From Paenibacillus dauci (lineage in GTDB: Bacteria > Bacillota > Bacilli > Paenibacillales > Paenibacillaceae), in assembly GCF_000971985.1 (NCBI RefSeq), contig NZ_LAQQ01000001.1, positions 558,001 through 622,000 of the forward strand: a stretch of DNA of 64,000 nt, in the 5' to 3' direction. This document shows, in pieces, positions 24,892 through 34,372 of this stretch; positions within the stretch are counted from its first letter, which is position 1; each line of letters opens with the position of its first letter. The position numbers were made by a program, and so were the translations under genes. The notes under the pieces are model-generated. The model searched no databases. It had not been told where the DNA came from and saw nothing but the letters and a program-made list of their open reading frames with translations.

Positions 24892-25764
24892 ATGGACCCC
24901 AAACTGTTAAAAGTACTCAAAAAGCTATACAACTATTCCAACTATACGTATGATGCAGATCGCAAGGTCAGTATTTACCAGACCGATACACTTCTCCCGG
25001 CAGAGCAGGAACTGCTGAACCAGCACCAATGGAAAGCCAATGAGCTGGACAACTTTACCCATGAGAGTATTCATGAACGGCTCATCACACTACAATCTCA
25101 TCCCGGTCTATCATGGGAGTCAGTCACTGCTGCATTTCTCGCCGGAGTAGGTGGTAGCTTCCTGCGCGGTATTTCCTCCCTGGAAAGCTATCACCGGATG
25201 ATTCATGCATATGCCCATCCCTATGAACAGGCAGAACGATTTGTATGCTGTAAAGTATGCGGATTCAATACCTATAGTGGAGGCTGGAAAAATCTATCCT
25301 ATTTGCGCTATGTTCTTTATCTGGGCAATACCTATGGCAGTGATCCGGTTGGCGCATGGACTGATCTAAATGAACTGACTGTGATTCAGGATCAACAGCC
25401 TGTACATCCTTCTGCAGAAGATATTGAAGTATTCCGCAGACTTTTGCAACTACTGGAAGAAGCAGATCCGGAAGAAACACCTGGACAACTGGAAAAAAGG
25501 CTTACTTCGCTTAAACTGATCAAAGGAACAAAAGGAATACGACGTGGTATTTTGCAGTCACTCTCTACTATAGGGATTCTGCCCAATGTCATCGTAGAAT
25601 TATCTCCAGACCACTGGACGAATTGGGAGACTATTTTGGATGGGGAGCTACAGCTAAACAATACCCGTGGACGCTCGGACATGCAGATGCCCTGGGCCGG
25701 CTGGCATGGTAAACTGCAAGTCAATCAAGACAGATTGCAGCAGATTTTCGGATACTGGCTGTAG
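24892..25764 (+). CDS. Unrecognised 290-residue protein
   Basis: A soluble protein beginning MDPKLLKVLKKLYNYSNYTY, with a good AAAGGAG ribosome site. A central CCKVCGFNTY pair of cysteines and a later helical region (EDIEVFRRLLQLLEEADPEETPGQLEKRL, in two parts) stand out. It ends in QMPWAGWHGKLQVNQDRLQ. I do not recognise the family; tryptophan-rich ends and a lack of membrane segments suggest a cytoplasmic protein. It appears monocistronic. Confidence 0.7.
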   Translation: MDPKLLKVLKKLYNYSNYTYDADRKVSIYQTDTLLPAEQELLNQHQWKANELDNFTHESIHERLITLQSHPGLSWESVTAAFLAGVGGSFLRGISSLESYHRMIHAYAHPYEQAERFVCCKVCGFNTYSGGWKNLSYLRYVLYLGNTYGSDPVGAWTDLNELTVIQDQQPVHPSAEDIEVFRRLLQLLEEADPEETPGQLEKRLTSLKLIKGTKGIRRGILQSLSTIGILPNVIVELSPDHWTNWETILDGELQLNNTRGRSDMQMPWAGWHGKLQVNQDRLQQIFGYWL

Positions 25765-25782
25765 TACCTTAGCAATCCGAAG

Positions 25783-25835
25783 AGCCGCAATCCTTTTTAA
25801 CCGGGTACAATATCAGGGTTAGCAGGATTGCGGCT
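25783..25835. other. Stem-loop downstream of the 290-residue gene
   Basis: AGCCGCAATCCT pairs with AGGATTGCGGCT around a 29-base loop holding a further AACC/GGTT pairing. There is no clear T-run on either strand, so a terminator role is likely but unproven. Confidence 0.4.
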
Positions 25836-25940
25836 GGATCTGTACGGGTAAGCCGCTATATTATTTGATTATCATTACTGATGATCCGAATGATTTATGT
25901 TTCGATAGTGTCTGATAAGATCAGATGCCCGGATCTCTGA

Positions 25941-26849
25941 TTATATCCGGTTCGCTACTTTTTGTGCCTGTTCATCCAGCACATGCGCCGACGTGGCAAT
26001 CGCATTAAAAGCTTCCATAGCAGTCTGTACCTGCTGCTGTCCATATTCCACACTCTGCTGAACATCGGTAGTACCATTGACTATTTTCTGTACTTCTACA
26101 CTCATCGAATCCACACTCTGCTTGACCTGAATAATGGAGTCTTCCACCATGGAAGACAGCTTGCGTACTTCCCGGGCAACTACATTGAATCCTCTGCCAA
26201 ACTCCCCTGCATGAGTCGCTTCGATCGCTGCATTGAGCGCCAGCATATGGGTCTGAGAAGCAATCTTGCGGATCGTCTGTACTACATCCTGAATCTCGTA
26301 TGCCTGCTCCTGCAGATTACTCAGAGTCGCTGTATTTACACCTGATGATTCGACGATGCGATTCATACTGTGCAGCAGCCCCTCACTGTGCTCAATACCT
26401 GCAGCAGAGCGTATATTCAACACCTGTGCTGTTTTTTGCAGTCCATCCACCACTGAAGACAGCTCGGTATGACGGGCGGTAATATCTGTCGCCACCTTGG
26501 TTACGCCAAGTACATTGCGTCTGCTCTGATCCCAGACCGGTATATAGGTAGCATCCAGCCAGACGGCATTACCCTGACTGTTGCGGCGCTCTATCTTATC
26601 ATGAAACGTTTTGCCGGATAGCAGGTTATTCCAGAACTGACCATATTCCGGGCTGTTATAAAATTCGGGGAAACAAAGATTTTTATGGTACATGCCTATC
26701 ATTTCCTCCACTGTATAACCAACTACCTTGGCAAAAATCGGATTGACATAAGCAATCTTATGATTCGTATCAAACCTTATAATTGCTAGATTATCCTGCA
26801 AAGCACGTACAACCAGTTCATCTGTGACCTGCTGATTTACATTTTCCAT
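25941..26849 (-). CDS. Soluble PAS-domain methyl-accepting chemotaxis-type protein
   Basis: The 302-residue protein starts at the ATG at 26849, preceded by GGAGGG. Residues about 10-130 form a PAS domain ([20 protein letters not shown], then [12 protein letters not shown] and [13 protein letters not shown]). The C-terminal half is an MCP signalling coiled coil with the hairpin-tip-like [29 protein letters not shown]. There is no membrane segment. The methyl-accepting region is short, as in cytoplasmic PAS-MCP sensors of redox or oxygen. No che genes are nearby. Confidence 0.88.
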   Translation of the reverse strand: MENVNQQVTDELVVRALQDNLAIIRFDTNHKIAYVNPIFAKVVGYTVEEMIGMYHKNLCFPEFYNSPEYGQFWNNLLSGKTFHDKIERRNSQGNAVWLDATYIPVWDQSRRNVLGVTKVATDITARHTELSSVVDGLQKTAQVLNIRSAAGIEHSEGLLHSMNRIVESSGVNTATLSNLQEQAYEIQDVVQTIRKIASQTHMLALNAAIEATHAGEFGRGFNVVAREVRKLSSMVEDSIIQVKQSVDSMSVEVQKIVNGTTDVQQSVEYGQQQVQTAMEAFNAIATSAHVLDEQAQKVANRI

Positions 26850-27111
26850 AGGGACCCTCCAGCATCTATTGGTGAGTTGCTTGTACTGCTGCATTATAAC
26901 AGTTGCAATATCAATTAAAATCATAAGTACCAATATTACCCATTATAAAGCAAAATATAGATAATGATTACTATAATTTTAATAAATTCCAAAAAGATCC
27001 TAATAAGTCATTAGCCAGATTGTTCATGAATAGCAAGATCGTTCATTCCTCTTTGCTGGGAAAACGATTAAGCTATATACATACCACTTTCACTGAGATG
27101 AGGTCTGATTG

Positions 27112-27585
27112 GTGAATACATACTGCAAAAGCGTTTTCGAACAGATGGATATGGCTATTCAATCCATGGTAGAGCTGATTCGTGTTCTGGATGAACAGGA
27201 TTTGCAACTCCGCCCGACTCCCGGCAAAATGTCGATCGGTGAACTGATTGCGCATATTGCTGTACTTTGCAAAGCGGATTTCCTGATTGGTGCCGGGGGT
27301 ACAGAAGAAGAAATAGATTTATTTTATGAGCAAGCCGAGCCGTCTATGCAAACAGCCGCGCTGGAACAAGCTTTGATGGACAATTACGACTTTCTGCGTC
27401 AGGGTATCGCTGCACTAAGTGACGAACAGCTGATGCAGCAAACTACGGCGTTCTGGGGAGGTGTTCATACCCGGTTCGAGTGGCTGCTGGATACCCAGGC
27501 CCATCTCTATCATCATCGCGGACAACTCCATGCCATGATGGTACATGTAATGAAGATCGAGCCTGGTGTCCGATTGTTTGAGTAA
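27112..27585 (+). CDS. DinB-family four-helix protein
   Basis: A 157-residue protein starting with GTG at 27112 behind TGAGGT; TTG at 27109 is an alternative. The DinB/DUF664 layout is clear: a first helix with SMVELIRVLDEQDL, then IGELIAHIAVL, and a late HLYHHRGQLHAMM, which supplies the three metal-binding histidines. The family includes thiol transferases and damage-induced proteins of unknown reaction. The APH-like gene follows 13 bases later. Confidence 0.85.
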   Translation: MNTYCKSVFEQMDMAIQSMVELIRVLDEQDLQLRPTPGKMSIGELIAHIAVLCKADFLIGAGGTEEEIDLFYEQAEPSMQTAALEQALMDNYDFLRQGIAALSDEQLMQQTTAFWGGVHTRFEWLLDTQAHLYHHRGQLHAMMVHVMKIEPGVRLFE

Positions 27586-27598
27586 AGGAGCGAATCCA

Positions 27599-28573
27599 AT
27601 GAAAACAAACTGGGAACATGCCTCCGGCGCCAGGGAAATGGCAAAGCCACAGCTGGAAAAAATGATAGCTTCTGCTTTTCCCGAGCAAAAGCTGCTCCTG
27701 GCGGAGCGCACGGGTACCGGACTTAGCAGCGGAACTTACAAAATAAGACTGGAACATGCAGACATTCATTATCTGCTGCGTATCTCGGCTGGTCATGCTG
27801 ATGTCGCCCTGATGGAACGAGCAATTACCGAGAGAATAGATGCAAATGTTCCAATAGCCCGCTATCTTCATCTGGATACAAGTGGCAGCCTTTTCCCGCA
27901 GCCATGGGCTATTCTGGAATGGAAAGAAGGCATTCTGCTACGGGATCTGCTGCAATCTTCCGACAATCAGATAATTGCTGATGCTGCGACAGCGGTAGGT
28001 ACCGTGCTGGCTCGCATCCACCAATACGAGTTTGCGAGCCATGGATTTCTGGCACCAGATCTGCATATTGCCCATCCTCTGGAAATGGGTGCGGACGGAT
28101 TTCTTTCCTTTATTACAGATAGTCTGAAGACCGAACAAGCCGGTCAATGGCTGGACAAGGCGGAGCAGAAAGCGCTATGGAATTTCTGCTTGCTGCATGC
28201 TCCTCTACTCTCCGGTACCGTGGAGACGCCGATACTGGTACATTCGGATTTTAATGGTCTTAATGTACTAATGAGACCGGATTCGAATGGAATTCAAGTA
28301 GCGGCTGTACTGGACTGGGAGTTTGCTTTTTCGGGCAGCCGGTATGTGGATATCGGCAATATGCTGCGTTATGAAGAGGAACAGTCACTGTACGAGCAGC
28401 ACTTTATTGAGGCTTATCGTCAGGCTGGTGGACAGCTGGATGAACAGTGGCGTCTACTGTCCAGATTGCAGGAATTGATCGCTCTGCTGGATATGCTGAG
28501 CCACTCGACAGCATCCATGCCTATTCGTATCGCTGACTTGCGGCAGCTGATTGCACGCACAATTAGCCTATAG
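27599..28573 (+). CDS. Aminoglycoside phosphotransferase (APH)-family kinase
   Basis: A 324-residue kinase-fold protein; the ATG at 27599 has AAAGGAG 8 bases upstream. The catalytic loop HSDFNGLNVLM places His215/Asp217 and the metal-binding Asn; VLDWEFAF supplies Asp239, the DFG-type residue. The N-lobe carries a glycine-rich GTGLSSGTYKIRL. The family phosphorylates antibiotics or small metabolites such as homoserine and choline; the substrate is not evident. It is in an operon with the DinB-like gene. Confidence 0.87.
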   Translation: MKTNWEHASGAREMAKPQLEKMIASAFPEQKLLLAERTGTGLSSGTYKIRLEHADIHYLLRISAGHADVALMERAITERIDANVPIARYLHLDTSGSLFPQPWAILEWKEGILLRDLLQSSDNQIIADAATAVGTVLARIHQYEFASHGFLAPDLHIAHPLEMGADGFLSFITDSLKTEQAGQWLDKAEQKALWNFCLLHAPLLSGTVETPILVHSDFNGLNVLMRPDSNGIQVAAVLDWEFAFSGSRYVDIGNMLRYEEEQSLYEQHFIEAYRQAGGQLDEQWRLLSRLQELIALLDMLSHSTASMPIRIADLRQLIARTISL

Positions 28574-28670
28574 ACCTGCCAATCTACAAATTGTAGAATC
28601 ATTCTTTTGAAATATTTGGAAAAAGAGTACAATGAATCTAATCAAATACAGAGAGGAAGTCCAATATACT

Positions 28671-29732
28671 ATGGAAACCAAATCGGCTTATAATCTTGTC
28701 ATTGTCGGATATGGCGGCATGGGCAGCTACCATGGACAACTGATAGAGAAAACAGATCGTCTGAATGTCTTCGGGGTGTTTGATACTGCCGACTATCGTA
28801 TGGAACTGGCCAAAGGCAAAGGGTACGAGACCTATGACAGCATGCAGGCTGTACTATCTGATGAGAACGTTGACATTGTATTGATCGCTACACCCAATGA
28901 TGTGCACAAAGATCTGGCGATCGAAGCACTTCGTGCCGGCAAACATGTGATCTGCGAAAAGCCGGTTACCATTTACAGTGCTGACCTGCTGGACATTATG
29001 AAAGTAGCCGAAGAAACCGGCCGCGTCTTCATGGTTCACCAGAACCGCCGCTGGGACGAAGACTTCCTTATTGTACGTGAACTTATTCAAAAGCATACGA
29101 TCGGGGATGTATTCCACGTGGAATCCCGTGTACAGGGCGCAAACGGTATTCCTGGTGACTGGCGTCAGCTCAAAGCCTATGGCGGCGGTATGCTGCTGGA
29201 CTGGGGCGTGCATCTGCTGGATCAGCTGCTGCTACTCACTGACAGTAAGATCGACAGCGTATCTGCCCACCTGAGTACTATTCTGGATACCGAAGTCGAC
29301 GACGGATTCACTGCCTTTATCCGTTTCAAAGATGGGCTAACCGCGCTGGTTGAAGTCGGTACTACCAACTATATCAAGCTGCCGCGCTGGTATGTAAAAG
29401 GCTCTGAAGGTACCGCGGTCATCCGGGATTGGGATCTAAGCGGTGAAGTCGTTCGCAGTAATCCGGATGTCGAGAAAGTGGAACCCAAGCCTATTCAGGC
29501 AGGACGCGGCCTGACCAAGACAATGGCTCCACCTTCGGAAGAATCCACGATTCGTGGTCCGATCGAACGTGCCGAGAAAATTCCCGAGGAATTCTATAAT
29601 AATTTCGTCGCTGTACTCGAAGGTACAGCCAAGCCAGCAGTACCAAATACCGAAGTCCATCGTGTACTGGTGCTGATCGAGACATTATTTGAAGCGGCTG
29701 AACAGAATCAGGTAATTCACCGGGAGATTTAA
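28671..29732 (+). CDS. Gfo/Idh/MocA-family NAD(P)-dependent oxidoreductase
   Basis: A 353-residue enzyme beginning METKSAYNLVIVGYGGMGSYH, a Rossmann nucleotide site. The EKPVTIYSADLLDIM block carries the catalytic-type lysine, and MLLDWGVHLLDQLLLL supplies the usual aspartate and histidine of the substrate site. Such enzymes oxidise sugars or cyclitols. The ATG at 28671 is about 12 bases after GAGGAAG; an in-frame ATG at 28632 has a weaker site. It is followed directly by a strong terminator. Confidence 0.88.
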   Translation: METKSAYNLVIVGYGGMGSYHGQLIEKTDRLNVFGVFDTADYRMELAKGKGYETYDSMQAVLSDENVDIVLIATPNDVHKDLAIEALRAGKHVICEKPVTIYSADLLDIMKVAEETGRVFMVHQNRRWDEDFLIVRELIQKHTIGDVFHVESRVQGANGIPGDWRQLKAYGGGMLLDWGVHLLDQLLLLTDSKIDSVSAHLSTILDTEVDDGFTAFIRFKDGLTALVEVGTTNYIKLPRWYVKGSEGTAVIRDWDLSGEVVRSNPDVEKVEPKPIQAGRGLTKTMAPPSEESTIRGPIERAEKIPEEFYNNFVAVLEGTAKPAVPNTEVHRVLVLIETLFEAAEQNQVIHREI

Positions 29733-29754
29733 TAACCGACTCGGAATCATTAGG

Positions 29755-29808
29755 AAAAGGGCTGTGTCAGACACTGATTCACTTAGTGACTGACACAGCC
29801 CTTTTTTG
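29755..29808. terminator. Intrinsic terminator after the Gfo/Idh/MocA gene
   Basis: AAAAGGGCTGTGTCAG pairs with CTGACACAGCCCTTTT, with a T-run at the 3' side on the plus strand. Confidence 0.92.
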
Positions 29809-30014
29809 AGAAGTACGAAGAAGTTGCGAAAAGGTGAAGTTGTGATAGAACGAAAATGGAAGCAAACGTCATTCTTTGGCTATCTGTTCATAAATAGGTA
29901 TACTCTTCTCGATCTGCGGGTAATCCTGCTATGCATAGGTGTTGAAATTACGGAACGGTACATACTATACTGTAAGGCAATGTGTCATATAGTTCGAAAA
30001 GAAAGGAATTCGTC

Positions 30015-31556
30015 ATGATCCCACAAATCGGAGATATATATTGTGTCTATTCGAAGCAACTTCAGCAGTATACCGCGTGTCAGGTAACGGATTATGAGGA
30101 GGATGAATCCGGAGGCACTGGCCTGCTCGCCGCGGTACTGACGCTGGATTGGACCGGCAAGGAACTGCCTGATACTGATCAGCTGTATCGTATGAAGCCC
30201 CTGATCTGCAATTATTATTTTTGGAATGACAAGCTCGATCATAGCTATGTAAAAGCCCAGGTACCCAATGGTTACATGTATGTAGGTAATATTCCGCCGC
30301 TTACTACCCAGAAGACCAATAGCTATGGTGGCGGATGGAGCAATGGAGATAGTGTCTACCGACAGCATCAATGGGAACAGATTGATCCTGCACTGCGCCG
30401 CAAGTTCAAAGAAGCAGCCGACGATTACAGTGAAGTGGAGATTGGTGGAGTACCGGTACTTCGACGTACGCATCGCCTGAGCGAATCATTTCTAGAAGGA
30501 TTACAGGACTGGTCAGAATTAAAAAAATTACCATGTCTGACCGAGATTCATACCAACCGTTATGATGAAGAACTGCTCGCCTACCTGCTCAGCAATCCAT
30601 TCCGGATCAGATTATTCTTATCCGGTGAGTATCCCTCTGTTCTGGATCTCTCGAGTACACATATCAGCGATCTGAGTATCCATCATGTAAACCATCTGGA
30701 GAAATTGATGGTCAACCAGGATATGACGCAGCTGAATCTGTCAGGCAACCCATCAGCGCGGTGGACAATTACCGCTCCTGATCAAGGTCAGGGTATGACT
30801 TTGTCCGTAAATAATCCGGATATTCTTTTTTATTTTAAAGGGCTGGAACAGTTGGAAAGTCTGTATATCAATAATATAGAACAGCTGGATATCCGTCAGT
30901 TGGTTCGGCGCTTTCCTCATCTGAAGCAGCTGTGGCTCCAAGGCAAACCAGGTATGCTGCACCATGTGAACAGCTTACAACAACTAACTGATCTCTCCAG
31001 CTTCAGTACACATGACCTGTTCGGCTTTACCGGCAAAGAATTCCCTACGCCGGATCAGCTGCATCATCTGTCAAGACTATGGCTTAGCAGTCTGCCAGCC
31101 GATGCAGCCAGACATATCCAAAAAATCTATAAAGCCCGCGTGCCGCTCGGACTGGATCTGTCGGTAACCAAGCCCCGTAAACCGGAGTGGCTGGAAGAAA
31201 ATGTGGATAATCCTTTTCGGGATTGGGAGGGTCGTGAATCTATAACTGCGGCACATGCCCGCAAAGCAGCACAGCTCTATAAAAAAGTGTTGAGAGGTAT
31301 TCGCAAACTGGATATGGAAGCAGAAGATGCCTCTATCCTGGAGCAGCTAACCGTTATGGTAACCGACTACACGATGACTTTTAACAAAATGGATCAACGC
31401 AAAAGATTTATCGAAACGATAGAATGTGAAGAAATCGATACGATATTGCAGCAGCTGCTGGATCAGGCAGAGCAGCGTCTGAATGAGCATAATAAGTCGA
31501 AAGTGATGAACAGAGATCAGCTTAATGCCCTTTTTGATGAACTGCGTGATTTTTAA
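30015..31556 (+). CDS. Leucine-rich-repeat-like protein of unknown function (513 aa)
   Basis: A 513-residue soluble protein; the ATG at 30015 is preceded by AAAGGA. Residues 1 to about 150 form a distinct N-terminal domain (MIPQIGDIYCVYSKQLQQY; GYMYVGNIPPLT). About 190-380 holds irregular leucine-rich repeats (LEKLMVNQDMTQLNLSGNP, LEQLESLYINNIEQLDI, FPHLKQLWLQGKP, LHHLSRLWLSSLP). The C-terminus is a charged helical domain. No signal peptide is seen. LRR proteins of this type occur among Firmicute immunity or regulatory proteins, but no partner toxin is adjacent. Confidence 0.7.
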   Translation: MIPQIGDIYCVYSKQLQQYTACQVTDYEEDESGGTGLLAAVLTLDWTGKELPDTDQLYRMKPLICNYYFWNDKLDHSYVKAQVPNGYMYVGNIPPLTTQKTNSYGGGWSNGDSVYRQHQWEQIDPALRRKFKEAADDYSEVEIGGVPVLRRTHRLSESFLEGLQDWSELKKLPCLTEIHTNRYDEELLAYLLSNPFRIRLFLSGEYPSVLDLSSTHISDLSIHHVNHLEKLMVNQDMTQLNLSGNPSARWTITAPDQGQGMTLSVNNPDILFYFKGLEQLESLYINNIEQLDIRQLVRRFPHLKQLWLQGKPGMLHHVNSLQQLTDLSSFSTHDLFGFTGKEFPTPDQLHHLSRLWLSSLPADAARHIQKIYKARVPLGLDLSVTKPRKPEWLEENVDNPFRDWEGRESITAAHARKAAQLYKKVLRGIRKLDMEAEDASILEQLTVMVTDYTMTFNKMDQRKRFIETIECEEIDTILQQLLDQAEQRLNEHNKSKVMNRDQLNALFDELRDF

Positions 31557-31654
31557 AAAGACAGGCTGAAGTAACGGATAGATATGGTTGTACATTGGGT
31601 TGTACATGTAGATCATAGACGAAGTTAATCTGACAACGATGCATTTTATATCAT

Positions 31655-31684
31655 AAAAAAGCGGCTGAGCTCAGCCGCTTTTTT
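31655..31684. terminator. Bidirectional terminator
   Basis: The fully palindromic AAAAAAGCGGCTGAG and its complement, with T-runs on both strands, lies between the convergent LRR-like and TmrB-like genes. Confidence 0.92.
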
Positions 31685-31685
31685 T

Positions 31686-32222
31686 TCATTCATTCGGGGT
31701 GGCTATCCTTGATTGTATGTAGTGAGCGATATCCAGGATACTCATCTGATCGGTCTGAATATATTCTTCGAAGCCTCCTGCATCGTATGCTTCCAGGCAG
31801 CGGTCCGTCTGATGGAAACACCAGTTGCCCTCTACCTCTCCACGCTCCCGAAGCCGCTGGTGAATAACCGATTTGGAAGCCAGCAGACAGAAATGGTAAG
31901 TATGTGGGTCCATTTCTGTAAAACCTTGCTGAATCCACTGGAAATTGTCTTGACTGTAGAGGGTCATAGGCACAATCAGATGGCGATGGTATTGCTGACG
32001 CAGCGACGCTGCAACTTGTACAACCAGCAATCGCCACATATCCATATCCTGAAAATCACCTGTCTGCTCGTGGGAAAGCTGGATAGCCGATGGAATGATC
32101 TCGCGAAGCATATAACCTACCTGCTCCGGATCATAAATCATACTGCCGGGCAGCATAGTATGGAGCTTCTCGGCTACTGTGCTCTTACCTGTGCCAAACG
32201 CGCCATTGATCATAATGATCAT
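31686..32222 (-). CDS. TmrB-like P-loop ATPase
   Basis: A 178-residue protein opening MIIMINGAFGTGKSTVAEKL, a Walker A motif at residues 7-15 in the same setting as the Bacillus tunicamycin-resistance protein TmrB (MI-W/M-INGAFG-GK). Later LRERGE and the short C-terminal helix also agree. TmrB binds tunicamycin in an ATP-dependent way; whether this copy does is untested. Start has AAGGAG. It is 30 bases after the Imm63-like gene. Confidence 0.78.
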   Translation of the reverse strand: MIIMINGAFGTGKSTVAEKLHTMLPGSMIYDPEQVGYMLREIIPSAIQLSHEQTGDFQDMDMWRLLVVQVAASLRQQYHRHLIVPMTLYSQDNFQWIQQGFTEMDPHTYHFCLLASKSVIHQRLRERGEVEGNWCFHQTDRCLEAYDAGGFEEYIQTDQMSILDIAHYIQSRIATPNE

Positions 32223-32252
32223 AGTTGCACTCCTTTTCTGTATGTATCCTTG

Positions 32253-32687
32253 TTATAGCTCATGGCGCCTGCCAGCCCGGTGCCACTGTTCATAGATCCC
32301 GCCAATCTGGTGAAACGCATGATCCACCCCTTCGCTAATCTCAGCGAGCACATCTGCTGTATATTGCAAATGCCGATCCCGATTATTCACTTTATATTTG
32401 CGCAGCAGTCCAATATGAACCGTCGCATAAATAATATCTTCCAGCACAAAATAGATCACATCAGCGGCTTCAAGAGTAGGGCGATCAACAGACAATATGC
32501 CACGCTCATACAATTGAATACGATAACGTTCCGGCTCCACCTCAATATGAGGTTCCAAATCCCCTCGCCAAGTATGACTGAATGCACTGGCAACCATTTC
32601 AGGATGATTCTCCTGATAGATATCTGTTAGCTGCAGGAGATCGATAATCTGTTGGATCAACTGTGATTCGGTATAGATTAGGGTCAT
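32253..32687 (-). CDS. Imm63-like immunity protein
   Basis: A 144-residue protein beginning MTLIYTESQLIQQIIDLLQL. The segment YERGILSVDRPTLEAADVIYFVLEDIIYATVHIG, followed by NRDRHLQYTADVLAEI, resembles the Imm63 family (ERG, a D-x-x-Y-helix, then a D-R-x-x-x-ql-L helix). No toxin gene is adjacent, so it would be an orphan immunity protein, a common form. The family assignment is by motif memory and moderate. Confidence 0.55.
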   Translation of the reverse strand: MTLIYTESQLIQQIIDLLQLTDIYQENHPEMVASAFSHTWRGDLEPHIEVEPERYRIQLYERGILSVDRPTLEAADVIYFVLEDIIYATVHIGLLRKYKVNNRDRHLQYTADVLAEISEGVDHAFHQIGGIYEQWHRAGRRHEL

Positions 32688-33015
32688 ACCTATTCTCCTT
32701 TCTGTAAATATAATGGATGCATAGCCAAAAAATGCAACATTGCTGCCAGCATTTTAATCTATTGTTTTTGATTGAGTTGATGATGATATGAAGTTAGATA
32801 TCCAGACAATCGGCTTATTTTTCTTTTGCTGTTTGGATTAAACAGGTATGTATACAGTCGTTTTTTTGTGTAGTATAGTCCTGTCTGTAATCTGTATAAT
32901 CTTCCTTCCTGCTGGTGATGGTGGATACAAAGCTGTAAACCTTTACACACGAACCCCAAAATGTGGTTTAATAAAACTATTATTGATTACATTCAATGTA
33001 AAGGAGTGTCATCCC
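32688..33015. other. Divergent intergenic region
   Basis: About 330 bases between the Imm63-like gene (minus) and the CBS gene (plus). It must hold both promoters; no clear -35/-10 pair or stem-loop stands out. Confidence 0.45.
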
Positions 33016-33420
33016 ATGCAAATATCCTACTTTCTGCTTCCCAAAGAGCAGGTAGCCTATATAACTTCCTCCATATCCATGATGGAGGCCATGGAAGATC
33101 TGGAACGGCATCACTATACGGCGATCCCGATCATCGATGAAGAGGGTAAATACGTGGGCACCCTGTCCGAAGGCGATCTGCTCTGGAAACTAAAAAATTC
33201 GCTCAACCTGAATTTTGAAGCAATGCGTGATATCCCTATCAGTCAGCTGCAGCGGCGTGTACATAATGAAAGCGTAGAGATTACTGCCAATATGGAGGAT
33301 ATGCTTACGCTGGCTGCTGATCAGAACTTTGTACCAGTCGTCGACAGTATGGGAATCTTCCTCGGCATTATTCGCCGTAAGGATATCATCGCCTATTATA
33401 CCGATAATATTACCGATTAA
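33016..33420 (+). CDS. CBS-pair protein
   Basis: A 134-residue protein made of two CBS motifs: MEDLERHHYTAIPIIDEEGKYVGTLSEGDLLW and, in the second half, AADQNFVPVVDSMGIFLGIIRRKDII. CBS pairs bind adenine nucleotides, and stand-alone Firmicute examples include c-di-AMP sensors, which is a plausible role here. The ATG at 33016 follows AAGGAG by about 10 bases; the longer upstream frame is not credible. Confidence 0.85.
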   Translation: MQISYFLLPKEQVAYITSSISMMEAMEDLERHHYTAIPIIDEEGKYVGTLSEGDLLWKLKNSLNLNFEAMRDIPISQLQRRVHNESVEITANMEDMLTLAADQNFVPVVDSMGIFLGIIRRKDIIAYYTDNITD

Positions 33421-33688
33421 CCATCTCGTCTCGACGATTGCCGTTTGATGCAAGTTTGGCGATTGTCTGAGTAAACAGATATCATTTGGATACCAATCTT
33501 GTATATCATCGAAAAGGTCCAACCATACAGAAGCTCTGCTCTGCAGCAGGGCTTCTTGGCATATCCGAAGAAGTATGTATGCATTCTCTGTCCAAATGGA
33601 TCATTTCCTGTTAACGATAAGACTGTGTATGGTATAACAAAGGAATCCATAAATAAAACACTCCCATTCAGATCAAAGGAAGATGAAT

Positions 33689-34372
33689 ATGTCCAAAAAA
33701 ATACTAGTCGCGGATGATGAAGTCAGTATCCGCAATTCGATTGCCTATGCACTGCGAAGAGAACATTTTATTGTAGAAACGGCCGAGGATGGACGGGATG
33801 CGCTGGCACGCGTATCTACCTTTCGTCCGGATGTGTTGGTACTTGATGTCATGATGCCAGGAATGGACGGATATGACGTATGCAGACAGCTCGACCATCG
33901 TAAAGGGCTGGGTATTCTGCTGCTGACAGCCAAATCGGATATCGTGGATAAAGTGATTGGTCTGGAGCTGGGAGCAGACGACTTTCTGTCCAAGCCCTTT
34001 GATATCCGCGAGCTGATCGCGCGAATCAAAGCATTGGCTCGGCGTGTGGAACGTGAAAATACCCCTGATTCGCTTCCCGGCCCGCAGCGATTGGGAGCTG
34101 TAGAAGTACAGCTATCCAGCCGCCGGGCAACAGCCGGACAGCACGCGCTTGAACTGACTCCCAAAGAATTCGATCTACTGGCACTGCTGGTTACGCATCC
34201 GAGTCGTGTCTATACCAGGGAGGAACTGCTGGAGCTGGTCTGGGGAATCGACTTTCCCGGCGAGACACGAACTGTCGATATTCATATCCAGCGGCTGCGC
34301 AAAAAGCTCGGTGAAGATCAAGGAATATTGCAGACGGTATACGGAGTTGGCTACAAGGCGGAATCGGTCTAA
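33689..34372 (+). CDS. OmpR/PhoB-family response regulator
   Basis: A 227-residue regulator. The receiver has D9/D10, phospho-acceptor D53 in LVLDVMMPGMDG, and the LLTAKSD/SKPFD switch residues. The C-terminal winged helix (LTPKEFDLLALLVTHPSRVYTREELLELVWG, then TVDIHIQRLRKKLG) is of the OmpR type. The ATG at 33689 has AGGA 8 bases upstream; the ATG at 33683 is too close. Its stop overlaps the kinase ATG by one base, so the two are translationally coupled. Confidence 0.93.
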   Translation: MSKKILVADDEVSIRNSIAYALRREHFIVETAEDGRDALARVSTFRPDVLVLDVMMPGMDGYDVCRQLDHRKGLGILLLTAKSDIVDKVIGLELGADDFLSKPFDIRELIARIKALARRVERENTPDSLPGPQRLGAVEVQLSSRRATAGQHALELTPKEFDLLALLVTHPSRVYTREELLELVWGIDFPGETRTVDIHIQRLRKKLGEDQGILQTVYGVGYKAESV

